From Oxalobacteraceae bacterium UBA4003 (GTDB taxonomy: Bacteria; Pseudomonadota; Gammaproteobacteria; Burkholderiales; Burkholderiaceae_D), in assembly GCA_002384815.1 (NCBI GenBank), contig DGBN01000043.1, forward strand, positions 1-64,000: 64,000 nt of DNA, read 5' to 3'. Positions 38,117 through 46,498 of the stretch are shown piece by piece (positions within the stretch are counted from its first letter, which is position 1; each line of letters begins with the position of its first letter). The position numbers and the translations under genes are program-made. The notes below the pieces were generated by a model. It worked only from the letters and a program-made list of their open reading frames with translations. It did not search any database and was not told where the DNA came from.

Positions 38117-38614
38117 ATGAAACAGACTTCTTCCTCATCCTTGTTTTCCGCCATTGTTGAAGCATCGTTCGGTGCGGTTGGCATACGCACGGAAGACCGC
38201 CTTGTGCGTGAACTGGTGTATTTGCCCGCAAGTTTTCATGGCAAGGATGCGATCGATGCCGTTTCGGAAAAGGCGGCAAAGCAGGTTGAGCGTTACCTGC
38301 TCGATCCCGATTTTCAATTCGATCTGCCGTTGGCGCAGATAGGTACGCCTTTCCAGCACAAAGTATGGGCGGCGATTAGCGAGATTCCGCGCGGCAAGGT
38401 GCTTGCCTATGGCGATATCGCACGACGTGTGCAATCCGCACCGCGTGCGGTTGGGCAGGCTTGCGGTGCCAACTGGTTTCCGCTGGTGATCCCGTGCCAT
38501 CGCGTTACTGCGGCAACAGGTCTGGGCGGTTTTTCGCATCATGACGATGAGAGCGGATTTCATGTCGGTGTGAAACGCTGGTTGCTCGCGCATGAAAAGG
38601 TGGCGGGCTATTGA
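38117..38614 (+). CDS. ogt: Methylated-DNA-protein cysteine methyltransferase
   Basis: A 165-aa suicide DNA-repair protein for O6-methylguanine. The active-site motif is IPCHRVTAATGLGGFS, and the DNA-binding helix region VLAYGDIARRVQSAPRAVGQ is typical. The start at 38117 (MKQTSSSSLFS) is chosen because upstream in-frame codons overlap the terminator at 38053. Its stop codon overlaps the start of xerD (TGATG), so the two are coupled. The length fits the Ogt class rather than the Ada fusion. Confidence 0.93.
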   Translation: MKQTSSSSLFSAIVEASFGAVGIRTEDRLVRELVYLPASFHGKDAIDAVSEKAAKQVERYLLDPDFQFDLPLAQIGTPFQHKVWAAISEIPRGKVLAYGDIARRVQSAPRAVGQACGANWFPLVIPCHRVTAATGLGGFSHHDDESGFHVGVKRWLLAHEKVAGY

Positions 38615-39555
38615 TGGGCAGGGCGACGAACATGGTGGCGACAGCTGCGGCGAGTACCGATGCTTTGACTAGCCAGGAGCAGATCGACGAATTCTGCGAT
38701 ACCTTGTGGTTGGAAGACGGGCTCGCAAAAAATTCCCTGGAAGCTTATCGGCGCGATTTGCGCTTGTTTGCGGTATGGCTGCAAGGTGAGCGTGGCAAGA
38801 CTTTGCTGGCTGCGCATGCCGATGACCTGAATGCCTATTTCTTTGCGAAACACGAAACAACCAAGGCCACATCATCGAATCGTCGTTTGGCAGTGCTTAA
38901 ACGGTTTTATCGATTGGCATTGCGACAAAATCGTATCAGCGACGATCCCTGCCTGAAAATGCGTTCGGCCAAGCAGTCGCCGCGCATACCGAAAACGCTG
39001 TCGGAAGCGCAGGTGGAGGCATTGCTGGCTGCGCCGGATGTGACGACGCCACTGGGGTTGCGCGACCGCACGATGCTGGAGTTGATGTATGCCAGCGGCT
39101 TGCGCGTGACGGAACTGGTGCTGCTGAAATCGATAGAAGTCGGGATGAATGAAGGTGTTTTGCGCATCACCGGAAAAGGCGGAAAAACGCGTCTGGTGCC
39201 GTTCGGCGAGGAGGCGCGAGTGTGGATAGAACGTTATCTGAAAGAAGCGCGTCCGCTGATTCTGGATGGTCAGAACGATGATGCCCTGTTTGTCACGGCG
39301 CGTGGCGCGGCCATGACGCGACAGATGTTCTGGACGCTGGTCAAGAAACATGCGGCGGCCGCTGAAATCAATGCGCCGCTATCGCCGCATACCTTGCGCC
39401 ATGCCTTCGCCACCCATCTGCTGAATCACGGCGCTGATTTGCGGGTGGTGCAAATGTTGCTCGGCCATTCCGATATCTCGACGACGCAAATTTATACGCA
39501 CGTCGCGCGCGAACGACTGAAACGCCTGCATCAGATGCATCACCCGCGCGGCTAA
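38614..39555 (+). CDS. xerD: Site-specific tyrosine recombinase XerD
   Basis: A 313-aa tyrosine recombinase that, with XerC, resolves chromosome dimers at dif. The N-terminal SAM-like DNA-binding domain begins IDEFCDTLWLEDGLAKNSLE. The catalytic set is visible: Arg in MYASGLRVTEL, Lys in ITGKGGKTR, HTLRHAFATHLL, the GH of LLGHSDISTTQIY, and the nucleophile Tyr in that last segment. The ATG at 38614 overlaps the ogt stop; ATG 38632 is an alternative. It is a housekeeping XerD rather than a phage integrase. Confidence 0.93.
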   Translation: MGRATNMVATAAASTDALTSQEQIDEFCDTLWLEDGLAKNSLEAYRRDLRLFAVWLQGERGKTLLAAHADDLNAYFFAKHETTKATSSNRRLAVLKRFYRLALRQNRISDDPCLKMRSAKQSPRIPKTLSEAQVEALLAAPDVTTPLGLRDRTMLELMYASGLRVTELVLLKSIEVGMNEGVLRITGKGGKTRLVPFGEEARVWIERYLKEARPLILDGQNDDALFVTARGAAMTRQMFWTLVKKHAAAAEINAPLSPHTLRHAFATHLLNHGADLRVVQMLLGHSDISTTQIYTHVARERLKRLHQMHHPRG

Positions 39556-39816
39556 AACCGTGCTGTTTTTTTACGACTCAAATAATTTTTATTGCGTAGA
39601 AGAATAAAAATGAACGGTATTTTCAGTTTTTAACTGATCTTAGACGATGTTTGCATGCTGTTGCAGCAAGTAAATTCTACCTGTTTTCAGACGTGAAGGG
39701 TGGTGGCATGCTAGCATTCGTCTCATTGACGGTGCATGATCGCGGCAAGGATGCAGTAAGCAGCGAGCGGCCCCGCCTTCCACCTTAAACAGAACATCTA
39801 CTCAAAGAGTGATCCC

Positions 39817-39990
39817 TTGGCCAAGCCTAATTTTCAGTACGAAAAACGTCAAAAAGAGCTGGAAAAGAAAAGAAAAAAAGAAGAGAAGTTGAAGCGCAAG
39901 CTCGAAAAAGGAAATTCACCTGACGACGGCACTGAAGCATCTGAAATCGATGCGGATGAGCCGGCGTCGAATGATCCTGCCGCGACGTAA
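39817..39990 (+). CDS. Small basic coiled-coil protein (57 aa), conserved hypothetical
   Basis: A short frame starting with TTG reads M-AKPNFQYEKRQKELEKKRKK and continues lysine/glutamate-rich, then has an acidic, disordered tail ending NDPAAT. Short proteins opening AKPN-x-F/Y-EKRQ-x-E are common conserved hypotheticals in betaproteobacteria, which is why it is kept despite its size. The TTG is the only in-frame start after the upstream stop at 39757. The highly charged helix could bind nucleic acid; the function is unknown. Confidence 0.7.
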   Translation: MAKPNFQYEKRQKELEKKRKKEEKLKRKLEKGNSPDDGTEASEIDADEPASNDPAAT

Positions 39991-40014
39991 AGCTTTTTGA
40001 TTACTGTGCGTGAC

Positions 40015-41028
40015 TCAGGTCAGCGGCTCATCCGGTGCCCCGGAAGATGTCGTGCTGGTCAGCGATTTCCCATGCAAGAGGATGCGCACCAGCACCAGAC
40101 CGTGATCTGAAGCGTGTGCCTGTTTGAATGTCATGTGGTCGTTCAGATACATCACTTCCGTCACTTCGCCTATCGCCGCGTGCGATGCAGGATTGAATTC
40201 CTCAGAAACCAGTATGTGATCGATCGTTTCATAATTGCCATCGTGCACATGCGTGTAGCCGACGTCGCGCAAGGCATCGCGGCGCGACTGGATGCGATAA
40301 CTTTCAAACAGCCTGTCGTCGATGCCGTTTAGCGGATATTTCCCCAGTCCCATCACCATCTGCGTCGGAATCGCGCTGGCGACATCGTTGAAGTCGCCCA
40401 TGACAATCATCGGCAGGCGCTTCTCCTTGTTTATATTGGATAGCAGCGTACGCAAGCCCAGTGCATCGGTGCCGCGCCGGATCAGTGAGCGCAGCATGGC
40501 GATGCCGGCCTGATCCGGATGACTGTCGTTGCCATCGCTGCGATAATCCGGCAGCTTGGATTTCAGATGGCAGACAAATACATGGATTGGCAAGTCGGGT
40601 GCAATCTCAATGTTTGCGTGCAGTATCGGTCGGGTGAAACGGCTGACCGGATGATGCACGCCAGGCAAGGTGATGCTCAGATTGTTTGGCAACTCCACAG
40701 AAATTGCCGCGCCGGGGGCTACCGGCAGGCGCGATATCAGAGCTACGCTGGGCGTAAGGTGGTCGGCCAGCGGATCCGGATCGAAACCGATCAGCTGTGC
40801 ATCGCGATACTTTTGTGTTTTGACCAGCACGTCTTTCAAGGCGGCTTGCGAGAAGATTTCCTGCAGACCGATGACATCGGCATCGAGACTGTCCAGCTGT
40901 TGCGCGATCCAGCTGATTTTTTCTTCGTACTCTTCGCTTGAATACGGAATCTGGTCGTCATAGTATTTCACGCCCGGCAAAGCCAGATTGCAGACATTGA
41001 AGGTCGCAAAGCGAAGTTCTTGTTGCAT
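40015..41028 (-). CDS. Endonuclease/exonuclease/phosphatase-family protein
   Basis: A 337-aa protein of the EEP metal-dependent phosphodiesterase fold. The motifs are TFNVCNL, the metal-binding Glu in VIGLQEIF, VFVCHLKSK, the MGDFNDV Asp/Asn, IDHILVS, and ASDHGLVLV. Substrates of this family range from DNA to phospholipids, and nothing here decides between them. No signal peptide is seen. The start at 41028 (MQQELRFATFN) follows GGAGCACATT; a TTG at 41040 is less likely. Confidence 0.82.
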   Translation of the reverse strand: MQQELRFATFNVCNLALPGVKYYDDQIPYSSEEYEEKISWIAQQLDSLDADVIGLQEIFSQAALKDVLVKTQKYRDAQLIGFDPDPLADHLTPSVALISRLPVAPGAAISVELPNNLSITLPGVHHPVSRFTRPILHANIEIAPDLPIHVFVCHLKSKLPDYRSDGNDSHPDQAGIAMLRSLIRRGTDALGLRTLLSNINKEKRLPMIVMGDFNDVASAIPTQMVMGLGKYPLNGIDDRLFESYRIQSRRDALRDVGYTHVHDGNYETIDHILVSEEFNPASHAAIGEVTEVMYLNDHMTFKQAHASDHGLVLVRILLHGKSLTSTTSSGAPDEPLT

Positions 41029-41048
41029 AATGTGCTCCAATTTTTAAG

Positions 41049-41555
41049 ATGAGCGTAACACGCATGGCAAAAAAAGAGCATATTTCCGAAACGCCCGCGA
41101 CCCAGTTCTTGCGCCGCAAGGAGATAGTTTTTTCCGAACATCCCTACGATTATGAAGAGCATGGCGGCACGACGGTTTCGGCGCACAAGCTGGGTGTCGA
41201 CGAACACGCCGTTGTCAAGACGCTGGTGATGCAGGACGAGGTAGCGAAGCCATTGATCGTGTTGATGCATGGTGATCGCAAGGTATCGACCAAGAATCTG
41301 GCGCGACAGATCGGCTGCAAATCGGTGGCGCCGTGCAAACCGGACGTGGCGAACCGGCATTCCGGATTTTTGATAGGCGGCACCTCGCCATTCGGCACGC
41401 GCAAGACGATGCCGGTGTATGTAGAGCAGAGTATTCTTGATCTGGAAAAAATATATATAAACGGCGGACGACGCGGCTACCTGATAGGCATAGCGCCGCA
41501 GGTGTTGACGCAGGTATTGTCGGCAACTGCAGTACAGTGCGCTCTGGAAGAATAA
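41049..41555 (+). CDS. ybaK: Cys-tRNA(Pro)/Cys-tRNA(Cys) deacylase YbaK
   Basis: A 168-aa trans-editing protein that hydrolyses Cys mischarged on tRNA-Pro. The YbaK pattern is seen in YDYEEHGGTTVSAHKLGVDE, the catalytic Lys region VVKTLVM, and SGFLIGGTSPFGTRK. The start is ATG at 41049 or, equally possible, ATG at 41064 (MAKKEHISETPAT). It is divergent from the phosphatase-fold gene across a 20-bp gap. Confidence 0.9.
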   Translation: MSVTRMAKKEHISETPATQFLRRKEIVFSEHPYDYEEHGGTTVSAHKLGVDEHAVVKTLVMQDEVAKPLIVLMHGDRKVSTKNLARQIGCKSVAPCKPDVANRHSGFLIGGTSPFGTRKTMPVYVEQSILDLEKIYINGGRRGYLIGIAPQVLTQVLSATAVQCALEE

Positions 41556-41647
41556 AGAATCAGGCGAGAGCGCCGTTTTGCAAGCAAGGATGTAAAACGG
41601 TAACGTACCGGGTAAAAACACAATAAAAAATGTGACTAAAGGTTGAT

Positions 41648-42253
41648 ATGAATACAGTTCTTTTCGCAATCGCTGCTTACCTGATCGGTTCGATTTCATT
41701 TGCGGTAGTCGTCAGCAAATGCTTTCGTTTAGCCGATCCGCGCAGCTACGGTTCCAAGAATCCGGGCGCGACTAATGTACTGCGCAGCGGGAATAAAAAA
41801 GCGGCGATATTGACCTTGCTTGGTGATGCTGCAAAAGGTTTTGTTGCTGTGTGGCTGGCCAAATATTTCGGCCCCGAATATGGTGTACAGGAAAGTGGTG
41901 TGGCCTTGGCGGCGATCGCTGTTTTCCTTGGTCATTTATGGCCTATCTTTTTCCGTTTTGCTGGCGGCAAAGGAGTAGCGACTGCCTTGGGCGTATTGCT
42001 GGCGCTGAATGGCTGGCTTGGTCTGGCGACCCTGGTGACCTGGCTGGTGATCGCATATGCCTTCCGTTATTCTTCGTTTGCGGCACTGATCGCCAGCATC
42101 TTTGCTCCTTTCTATTACGCCTTGCTGTTTGGCCCCGACGTGATTCTACTGGCGGTAGTGGCGATGAGCGTATTGCTGATTTACCGGCATGGCAAGAACA
42201 TCGGGAATTTGATGGCAGGAAAAGAAACCAGAATCGGCAGCAAGAAAAAATAA
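41648..42253 (+). CDS. plsY: Glycerol-3-phosphate acyltransferase (acyl-phosphate dependent)
   Basis: A 201-aa inner-membrane enzyme, the first acylation step of phospholipid synthesis. The motifs [13 protein letters not shown] and [17 protein letters not shown] are diagnostic, and five hydrophobic segments are seen. It complements PlsC encoded at 10117. In many proteobacteria plsY neighbours tsaD, as it nearly does here, with bluB between them. Confidence 0.95.
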   Translation: MNTVLFAIAAYLIGSISFAVVVSKCFRLADPRSYGSKNPGATNVLRSGNKKAAILTLLGDAAKGFVAVWLAKYFGPEYGVQESGVALAAIAVFLGHLWPIFFRFAGGKGVATALGVLLALNGWLGLATLVTWLVIAYAFRYSSFAALIASIFAPFYYALLFGPDVILLAVVAMSVLLIYRHGKNIGNLMAGKETRIGSKKK

Positions 42254-42273
42254 CTCTTCGACTATCCAAACGC

Positions 42274-42316
42274 AACGAAGTCTGTGAAGCTCATTGTGGC
42301 AGTGCACAGCTTCGTT
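42274..42316 (+). other. Stem-loop in the plsY-bluB gap
   Basis: AACGAAG-(T)-CTGTG pairs with CACAG-CTTCGTT, a 12-bp stem with one bulge and an 18-nt loop. No T-run follows, so it is not a standard terminator. No cobalamin riboswitch consensus was recognised around it. Confidence 0.4.
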
Positions 42317-42420
42317 TGCATCGCACCTGGTTCGCATTCCCGTGCCGCAGATTTGCAAGAGCCGAGCACCTTCCAGCAGCGTTACCGTATATCCATGATC
42401 ATTGAATAAATCCAAATTTC

Positions 42421-43092
42421 ATGGGACACACTATGAACTCAAACAAATTTTCCACTGCAGAAATTGAAGCTGTCTACGATGTGATGCGTGCACGGCGCGA
42501 TATGCGGCATTTTATTCCGGGGCAGCTGGAAGACGGACAGCTGGAGCGCTTCATTCAGGCGGCCCACATGGGCCCCAGTGTCGGCTTGATGCAGCCCTGG
42601 CGTTTCATACGCATCGGCGATAAAAACTTGCGGCTGTCCATACAGGAACATGTGGAACAGGAAAGAATTGCTACTGCAGATGCCTTGGGCGAGCGTTCCA
42701 GCGAATTCATGCGCATCAAAGTGGAAGGGATCCTATCTTGCGCGGAAGTGCTGGTGGTGGGGTTGATCGATCAGCGCGAGCGCTATGTATTTGGGCGTCG
42801 CACCATGCCGGAGATGGATCTGGCTTCTGCATCGTGTGCGATACAGAATATGTGGCTGGCTGCACGCGCTGAAGGAATCGGTATGGGCTGGGTGTCCTTA
42901 TTCGATCCGGCCAGATTGCGTGAAATATGCAAGATGCCGGAGGGCAGCCAACCGATTGCCATACTGTGCCTGGGACCAGTACAAGAATTTTATCCTGCGC
43001 CCATGCTGGAAATCGAGGCTTGGGATAAGCGCAAAGCGCTAGGCGAGATTTTGTATGAAAATGCCTGGATCGTTGAAAAGCCTATTTCGTAA
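42421..43092 (+). CDS. bluB: 5,6-dimethylbenzimidazole synthase (BluB)
   Basis: A 223-aa FMN-binding protein of the nitroreductase fold. The features RARRDMRHFIPGQ, AHMGPSVGLMQPWRFI and EGIGMGWVSLFDP match BluB, which cannibalises FMNH2 to make the lower ligand of B12. A general nitroreductase is possible but the GPSVGLMQPWRF segment favours BluB. No other cobalamin gene lies beside it. ATG 42433 (MNSNKFSTAE) is an alternative start. Confidence 0.82.
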   Translation: MGHTMNSNKFSTAEIEAVYDVMRARRDMRHFIPGQLEDGQLERFIQAAHMGPSVGLMQPWRFIRIGDKNLRLSIQEHVEQERIATADALGERSSEFMRIKVEGILSCAEVLVVGLIDQRERYVFGRRTMPEMDLASASCAIQNMWLAARAEGIGMGWVSLFDPARLREICKMPEGSQPIAILCLGPVQEFYPAPMLEIEAWDKRKALGEILYENAWIVEKPIS

Positions 43093-43124
43093 TCGATATA
43101 GGATAGTGCGGAGTCGGTCAGACA

Positions 43125-44153
43125 TTAAATCTCGCGGATACTATCCAGCGGCCAGCGCGGTTTGACGTTGAAGCTGTAGTCTTTCTTTGCTGCGTCTGGA
43201 TTGATCTGCAAACGCATCGCGCCAGCGAATGCAATCATCGCGCCGTTGTCGGTGCAAAATTCCAGTTCCGGATAAAACACCTTGAAGTGCTTTTTCACCG
43301 CGGCTGCATTCAGTGATTCGCGCAGTTGGCGATTGGCGCCTACGCCACCGGCGATGACTAATCTTTTCAACCCGGTGTGCTTGAGCGCGGTCATGCATTT
43401 TGCCGTCAACACTTCCACGATCGCATCGACAAAGGCGCGTGCGATGTTTGCCTTGTCTTGCTCGCAGATATTCGTGGTTTGATTTTTGACGACGGTCAGC
43501 ACCGCTGTTTTCAATCCGGAAAAACTGAAATCCAGATTTTTCGAATGCAGCATCGGCCGCGGTAATTTATATGCACTTGGATCGCCGAACTCTGCCATGC
43601 GCGAAATAGCCGGGCCGCCCGGATAACCGAGGCCGAGCAGCTTGGCGGATTTATCGAATGCTTCGCCGGCGGCATCGTCCAGCGTTTCGCCCAGCATCGT
43701 GTACTGCCCGACACCATCGATGCGCATCAATTGCGTGTGACCGCCTGAAACGAGTAAAGCGATGAAGGGGAATTCCGGCGGTTCGCTGGCCAGCAAGGGC
43801 GACAGCAAATGTCCTTCGAGGTGATGCACGCCCAATACCGGTTTGTCCAATGCCAGACCGAGGCCGCACGCGACCGAGGCGCCAACCAGCAGTGCGCCAG
43901 CCAGGCCCGGACCTTGTGTATACGCGATTGCATCGATTGCATTGTGTGCGATGCCGCTTTCCGCGAAAACCTGTTCCAGCAAGGGGATGGCGCGACGTAT
44001 GTGGTCGCGCGAGGCCAGTTCCGGCACCACGCCGCCGTATTCTTCGTGCATTTTTACTTGCGAATAAAGTGCGTGCGCGAGCAAGCCGCGTTGCGTGTCA
44101 TATAGCGCGAGACCAGTTTCATCGCAGGAGGATTCGATACCGAGAACAAGCAT
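43125..44153 (-). CDS. tsaD: tRNA N6-adenosine threonylcarbamoyltransferase
   Basis: A 342-aa ASKHA-fold catalytic subunit for t6A37. The N-terminus [18 protein letters not shown], the metal-binding [17 protein letters not shown], and the Kae1 motif VSGGHTQLM are all present, as is [14 protein letters not shown]. It works with TsaE (28537) and TsaB. In E. coli it is divergent from rpsU; here a nitrate gene block intervenes. Confidence 0.97.
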   Translation of the reverse strand: MLVLGIESSCDETGLALYDTQRGLLAHALYSQVKMHEEYGGVVPELASRDHIRRAIPLLEQVFAESGIAHNAIDAIAYTQGPGLAGALLVGASVACGLGLALDKPVLGVHHLEGHLLSPLLASEPPEFPFIALLVSGGHTQLMRIDGVGQYTMLGETLDDAAGEAFDKSAKLLGLGYPGGPAISRMAEFGDPSAYKLPRPMLHSKNLDFSFSGLKTAVLTVVKNQTTNICEQDKANIARAFVDAIVEVLTAKCMTALKHTGLKRLVIAGGVGANRQLRESLNAAAVKKHFKVFYPELEFCTDNGAMIAFAGAMRLQINPDAAKKDYSFNVKPRWPLDSIREI

Positions 44154-44183
44154 GGAGTAAAGGTGCGGGGAAAATGCAGTATG

Positions 44184-44199
44184 TGGTGTGATTCTTGCG
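44184..44199 (+). promoter_or_regulatory. Weak sigma-54-like promoter of nasT
   Basis: TGGTGTGATTCTTGCG has GG and GC with the correct 10-nt spacing but departs from TGGCAC at three bases. It would give a start about 45 bp before nasT. Confidence 0.35.
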
Positions 44200-44254
44200 T
44201 GGATTGTAGCTTATTCCGGTACAAGACCGTATCACTTGCTTTGAGAATGTTGCA

Positions 44255-44926
44255 ATGATTGAAACTTCAAACCCTGGTTTGCACTCCGATATGCGTTCTG
44301 ACGTGCGTTCGTTGCGTATTGTGGTCGTCAATACTGTCATGCCGCCCGAAGGCGAGCAGGATGAGCATGCCTGGATGCAGGCGCAGCGCGCGCGTGCGCT
44401 GCGCATAGGTTTGCTCGAAGCGGGTTACAACATTATCGCGGTCTTCCCTGCTGATATGCATTTGCCGGATCGCGTTGCGCAATTGCAGCCCGACATGATC
44501 ATCATCGATGCCGAATCCGATTCGCGCGATGTTCTGGAGCACGTTGTGATGGCGACGCGTGAGGCGCGGAGACCTATTGTCTTGTTTACAGAGGATCATG
44601 CGACTTCCAGCATGGAAGCAGCGATGGCAGCAGGTGTGTCGGCGTATGTTGTGGCGGGTTTGCAATCCGAGCGTATCAAGCCTGTTCTGGATGTTGCATT
44701 GGCACGTTTCAATGCCGAGCAAAAATTGCGTACCGAGTTATCCGATACCAAACTCAAACTGGCTGAGCGGAAGACGATAGAACGCGCCAAGGGTTTGCTG
44801 ATGGAACGGCATAAAATTTCCGAAGACGAGGCCTATTCAAAACTGCGCCGTATGGCGATGGACAAGAATCTGAAGTTATCCGAGCTGGCGCAACGCATAT
44901 TGGATGTTGCTGACTTATTAGGTTGA
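44255..44926 (+). CDS. nasT: Nitrate-responsive transcription antiterminator NasT (ANTAR)
   Basis: A 223-aa regulator. Residues about 20-145 form a receiver-like domain with Asp85 (MIIIDAESDS), but the usual lysine after the last strand is absent (AYVVAGLQ), so phosphorylation control is doubtful. Residues about 160-220 are an ANTAR RNA-binding domain (ERAKGLLMERHKISEDEAY). Known NasT proteins bind a two-hairpin leader and prevent termination when nitrate or nitrite releases them from NasS. A matching leader lies just downstream, before nrtA. No nasS gene is adjacent. Confidence 0.93.
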   Translation: MIETSNPGLHSDMRSDVRSLRIVVVNTVMPPEGEQDEHAWMQAQRARALRIGLLEAGYNIIAVFPADMHLPDRVAQLQPDMIIIDAESDSRDVLEHVVMATREARRPIVLFTEDHATSSMEAAMAAGVSAYVVAGLQSERIKPVLDVALARFNAEQKLRTELSDTKLKLAERKTIERAKGLLMERHKISEDEAYSKLRRMAMDKNLKLSELAQRILDVADLLG

Positions 44927-44980
44927 AATAGAGTGATTTGGTGGGGGCGAAGATTGCAGGTGAAGTTTACGTCTGGTTGC

Positions 44981-44997
44981 CGCACTAAATAAATGCG
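44981..44997 (+). promoter_or_regulatory. Candidate NtrC site upstream of nrtA
   Basis: CGCACTAAATAAATGCG is a 17-bp imperfect palindrome resembling TGCAC-N7-GTGCA. Its centre is about 103 bp upstream of the predicted sigma-54 start, a normal enhancer distance. The match is moderate. Confidence 0.45.
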
Positions 44998-45066
44998 CCG
45001 CACGAAAAAAGAGCAATAGCTGGTGATTAAGTGCATCTTATCTTCGCTAATTCATTGAATAAACGC

Positions 45067-45082
45067 TGGCACACCAATTGCT
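45067..45082 (+). promoter_or_regulatory. Sigma-54 promoter of nrtABD
   Basis: TGGCACACCAATTGCT matches the -24/-12 consensus TGGCAC-N5-TTGCW in full. Predicted transcription starts near 45093, three bases before the first leader hairpin. Confidence 0.85.
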
Positions 45083-45092
45083 AAAGTACTGC

Positions 45093-45238
45093 TAACACCA
45101 ACGAAGGTGCTAAGAATTAAAAACTGTGCTGGCCAATGATGGCCGGGATGGTTAAGGACAAGGACGTCCGTGTCGCAAGAGCGCTGCTCTTGCTGACCGG
45201 GCGTCCTTTTTTTATTGCGAAAACCCTTGAGGATAACC
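45093..45238 (+). promoter_or_regulatory. NasT-controlled ANTAR leader of nrtA
   Basis: A leader of about 146 nt. Hairpin P1 is CACC-AACGAA-GGTG (45096-45109). Hairpin P2 is CTGGCC-AATGAT-GGCCGG (45129-45146). Both loops are six bases with A at position 1 and G at position 4, the ANTAR recognition rule, and the linker is 19 nt. A terminator follows at 45160. The expected action is that NasT binding to P1-P2 prevents termination and allows nrtA expression. Confidence 0.85.
45160..45213 (+). terminator. Leader attenuator terminator upstream of nrtA
   Basis: The outer stem AAGGACG/CGTCCTT (45160-45166, 45202-45208) extends through TCCG/CGGG to an inner GCAAGAGC/GCTCTTGC hairpin and ends in seven Ts (45207-45213). 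It lies 25 bp before the nrtA start. Confidence 0.88.
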
Positions 45239-46489
45239 ATGACAACGAACGACAGGAAATTCAATATGACACGGCGCACAGTCTTGAAAGCAGGTAGCGC
45301 CATCACGGCATCGGCCTTCGGTGGATTGGCAACTCAAGGTGTATGGGCTGCAGGTTCCGACAAGCCGGAAAAAGAAGAAGTCAAAGTCGGCTTCATTCCT
45401 TTAACGGATTGCGCATCGGTGGTCATGGCATCGGTACTTGGTTTCGATAAAAAATACGGTATCAAGATTGTTCCGACCAAGGAGTCGTCATGGGCAGGCG
45501 TACGTGACAAGCTGGTCAATGGCGAACTGGATGCAGCGCATGTACTGTATGGCTTGATTTACGGCGTACACGGAGGCATAGGCGGTGCCAAAAAAGACAT
45601 GGCTGTCTTGATGAGCCTTAACAACAATGGTCAGGCGATCTCCCTTTCCAAAAAGCTGGCAGACAAAGGTGCCGTGAATGGCGCCGGCTTGGCCAAGCTG
45701 ATGCAGCTGGAAAAACGTGAATACACATTTGCGCAAACTTTCCCTACCGGCACGCATGCAATGTGGTTGTATTACTGGCTCGCGGCCTACGGCATTAACC
45801 CTATGAAAGATGCCAAAGTCATCACCGTACCGCCACCGCAAATGGTCGCCAATATGCGCGTCGGCAATATGGATGGTTTCTGCGTTGGCGAGCCATGGAA
45901 CCACCGCGCGATTGTCGACGGCATCGGTGTCACTGCAGCGACATCGCAAGACATCTGGAAAGATCATCCGGAAAAAGTGCTCGGTACAACATCCGAATGG
46001 GTTGCTAAATATCCAAACACCGCACGTGCAATGACGGCGGCAGTTCTGGAAGCAAGTCGCTGGATCGATGCCTCGCTGTCGAACAAGAACAAGATGGCAG
46101 AAACGATTGCGGCCAAGTCTTACGTCAACACTTCAGTCGATGTCATCAACCAACGTATTCTCGGCCGCTACCAGGATGGCATGGGCAAGACCTGGGACGA
46201 TCCTAACTACATGAAGTTTTATGGCGACGGCGCGGTCAACTTCCCCTACCTGTCGGATGGCATGTGGTTCATGACGCAGCACAAACGCTGGGGCCTGGCC
46301 AAGGGAGAACTGGATTACATGGGTACGGCAAAATCGATCAATCGCATTGATCTGTACAAGGAGGCCGCAACGATGGCGAATGTGCCTATCCCGAAAAATG
46401 TCATGCGGTCTTCGAAGTTGATCGACGGCGTGGTGTGGGATGGCAAGAATCCTAAGGCTTACGCAGAATCATTCAAGATCAAGGCATAA
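45239..46489 (+). CDS. nrtA: Nitrate ABC transporter substrate-binding protein
   Basis: A 416-aa precursor of the NrtA/NasF family. The start at 45239 follows GAGGATAACC. A Tat signal is evident (MTRRTVLKAGSAITASAFGG), so the protein is exported folded. The mature part shows VKVGFIPLTDCASVVMASVLG, the SWAGVRDKLVNGELDAAHVL region and MDGFCVGEPWNHRAI, all typical of nitrate/nitrite-binding members. The Tat signal argues against it being the cytoplasmic sensor NasS. It is the first gene of nrtA-nrtB-nrtD. Confidence 0.93.
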   Translation: MTTNDRKFNMTRRTVLKAGSAITASAFGGLATQGVWAAGSDKPEKEEVKVGFIPLTDCASVVMASVLGFDKKYGIKIVPTKESSWAGVRDKLVNGELDAAHVLYGLIYGVHGGIGGAKKDMAVLMSLNNNGQAISLSKKLADKGAVNGAGLAKLMQLEKREYTFAQTFPTGTHAMWLYYWLAAYGINPMKDAKVITVPPPQMVANMRVGNMDGFCVGEPWNHRAIVDGIGVTAATSQDIWKDHPEKVLGTTSEWVAKYPNTARAMTAAVLEASRWIDASLSNKNKMAETIAAKSYVNTSVDVINQRILGRYQDGMGKTWDDPNYMKFYGDGAVNFPYLSDGMWFMTQHKRWGLAKGELDYMGTAKSINRIDLYKEAATMANVPIPKNVMRSSKLIDGVVWDGKNPKAYAESFKIKA

Positions 46490-46498
46490 GGAATCATC

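Noticed and set aside
42254..42420. Cobalamin riboswitch before bluB
   Set aside because: The conserved B12-box sequence was not found, only a plain stem-loop without a terminator.
45239..46489. The NrtA-like protein as the NasS sensor
   Set aside because: It begins with a clear twin-arginine export signal, and NasS is cytoplasmic.
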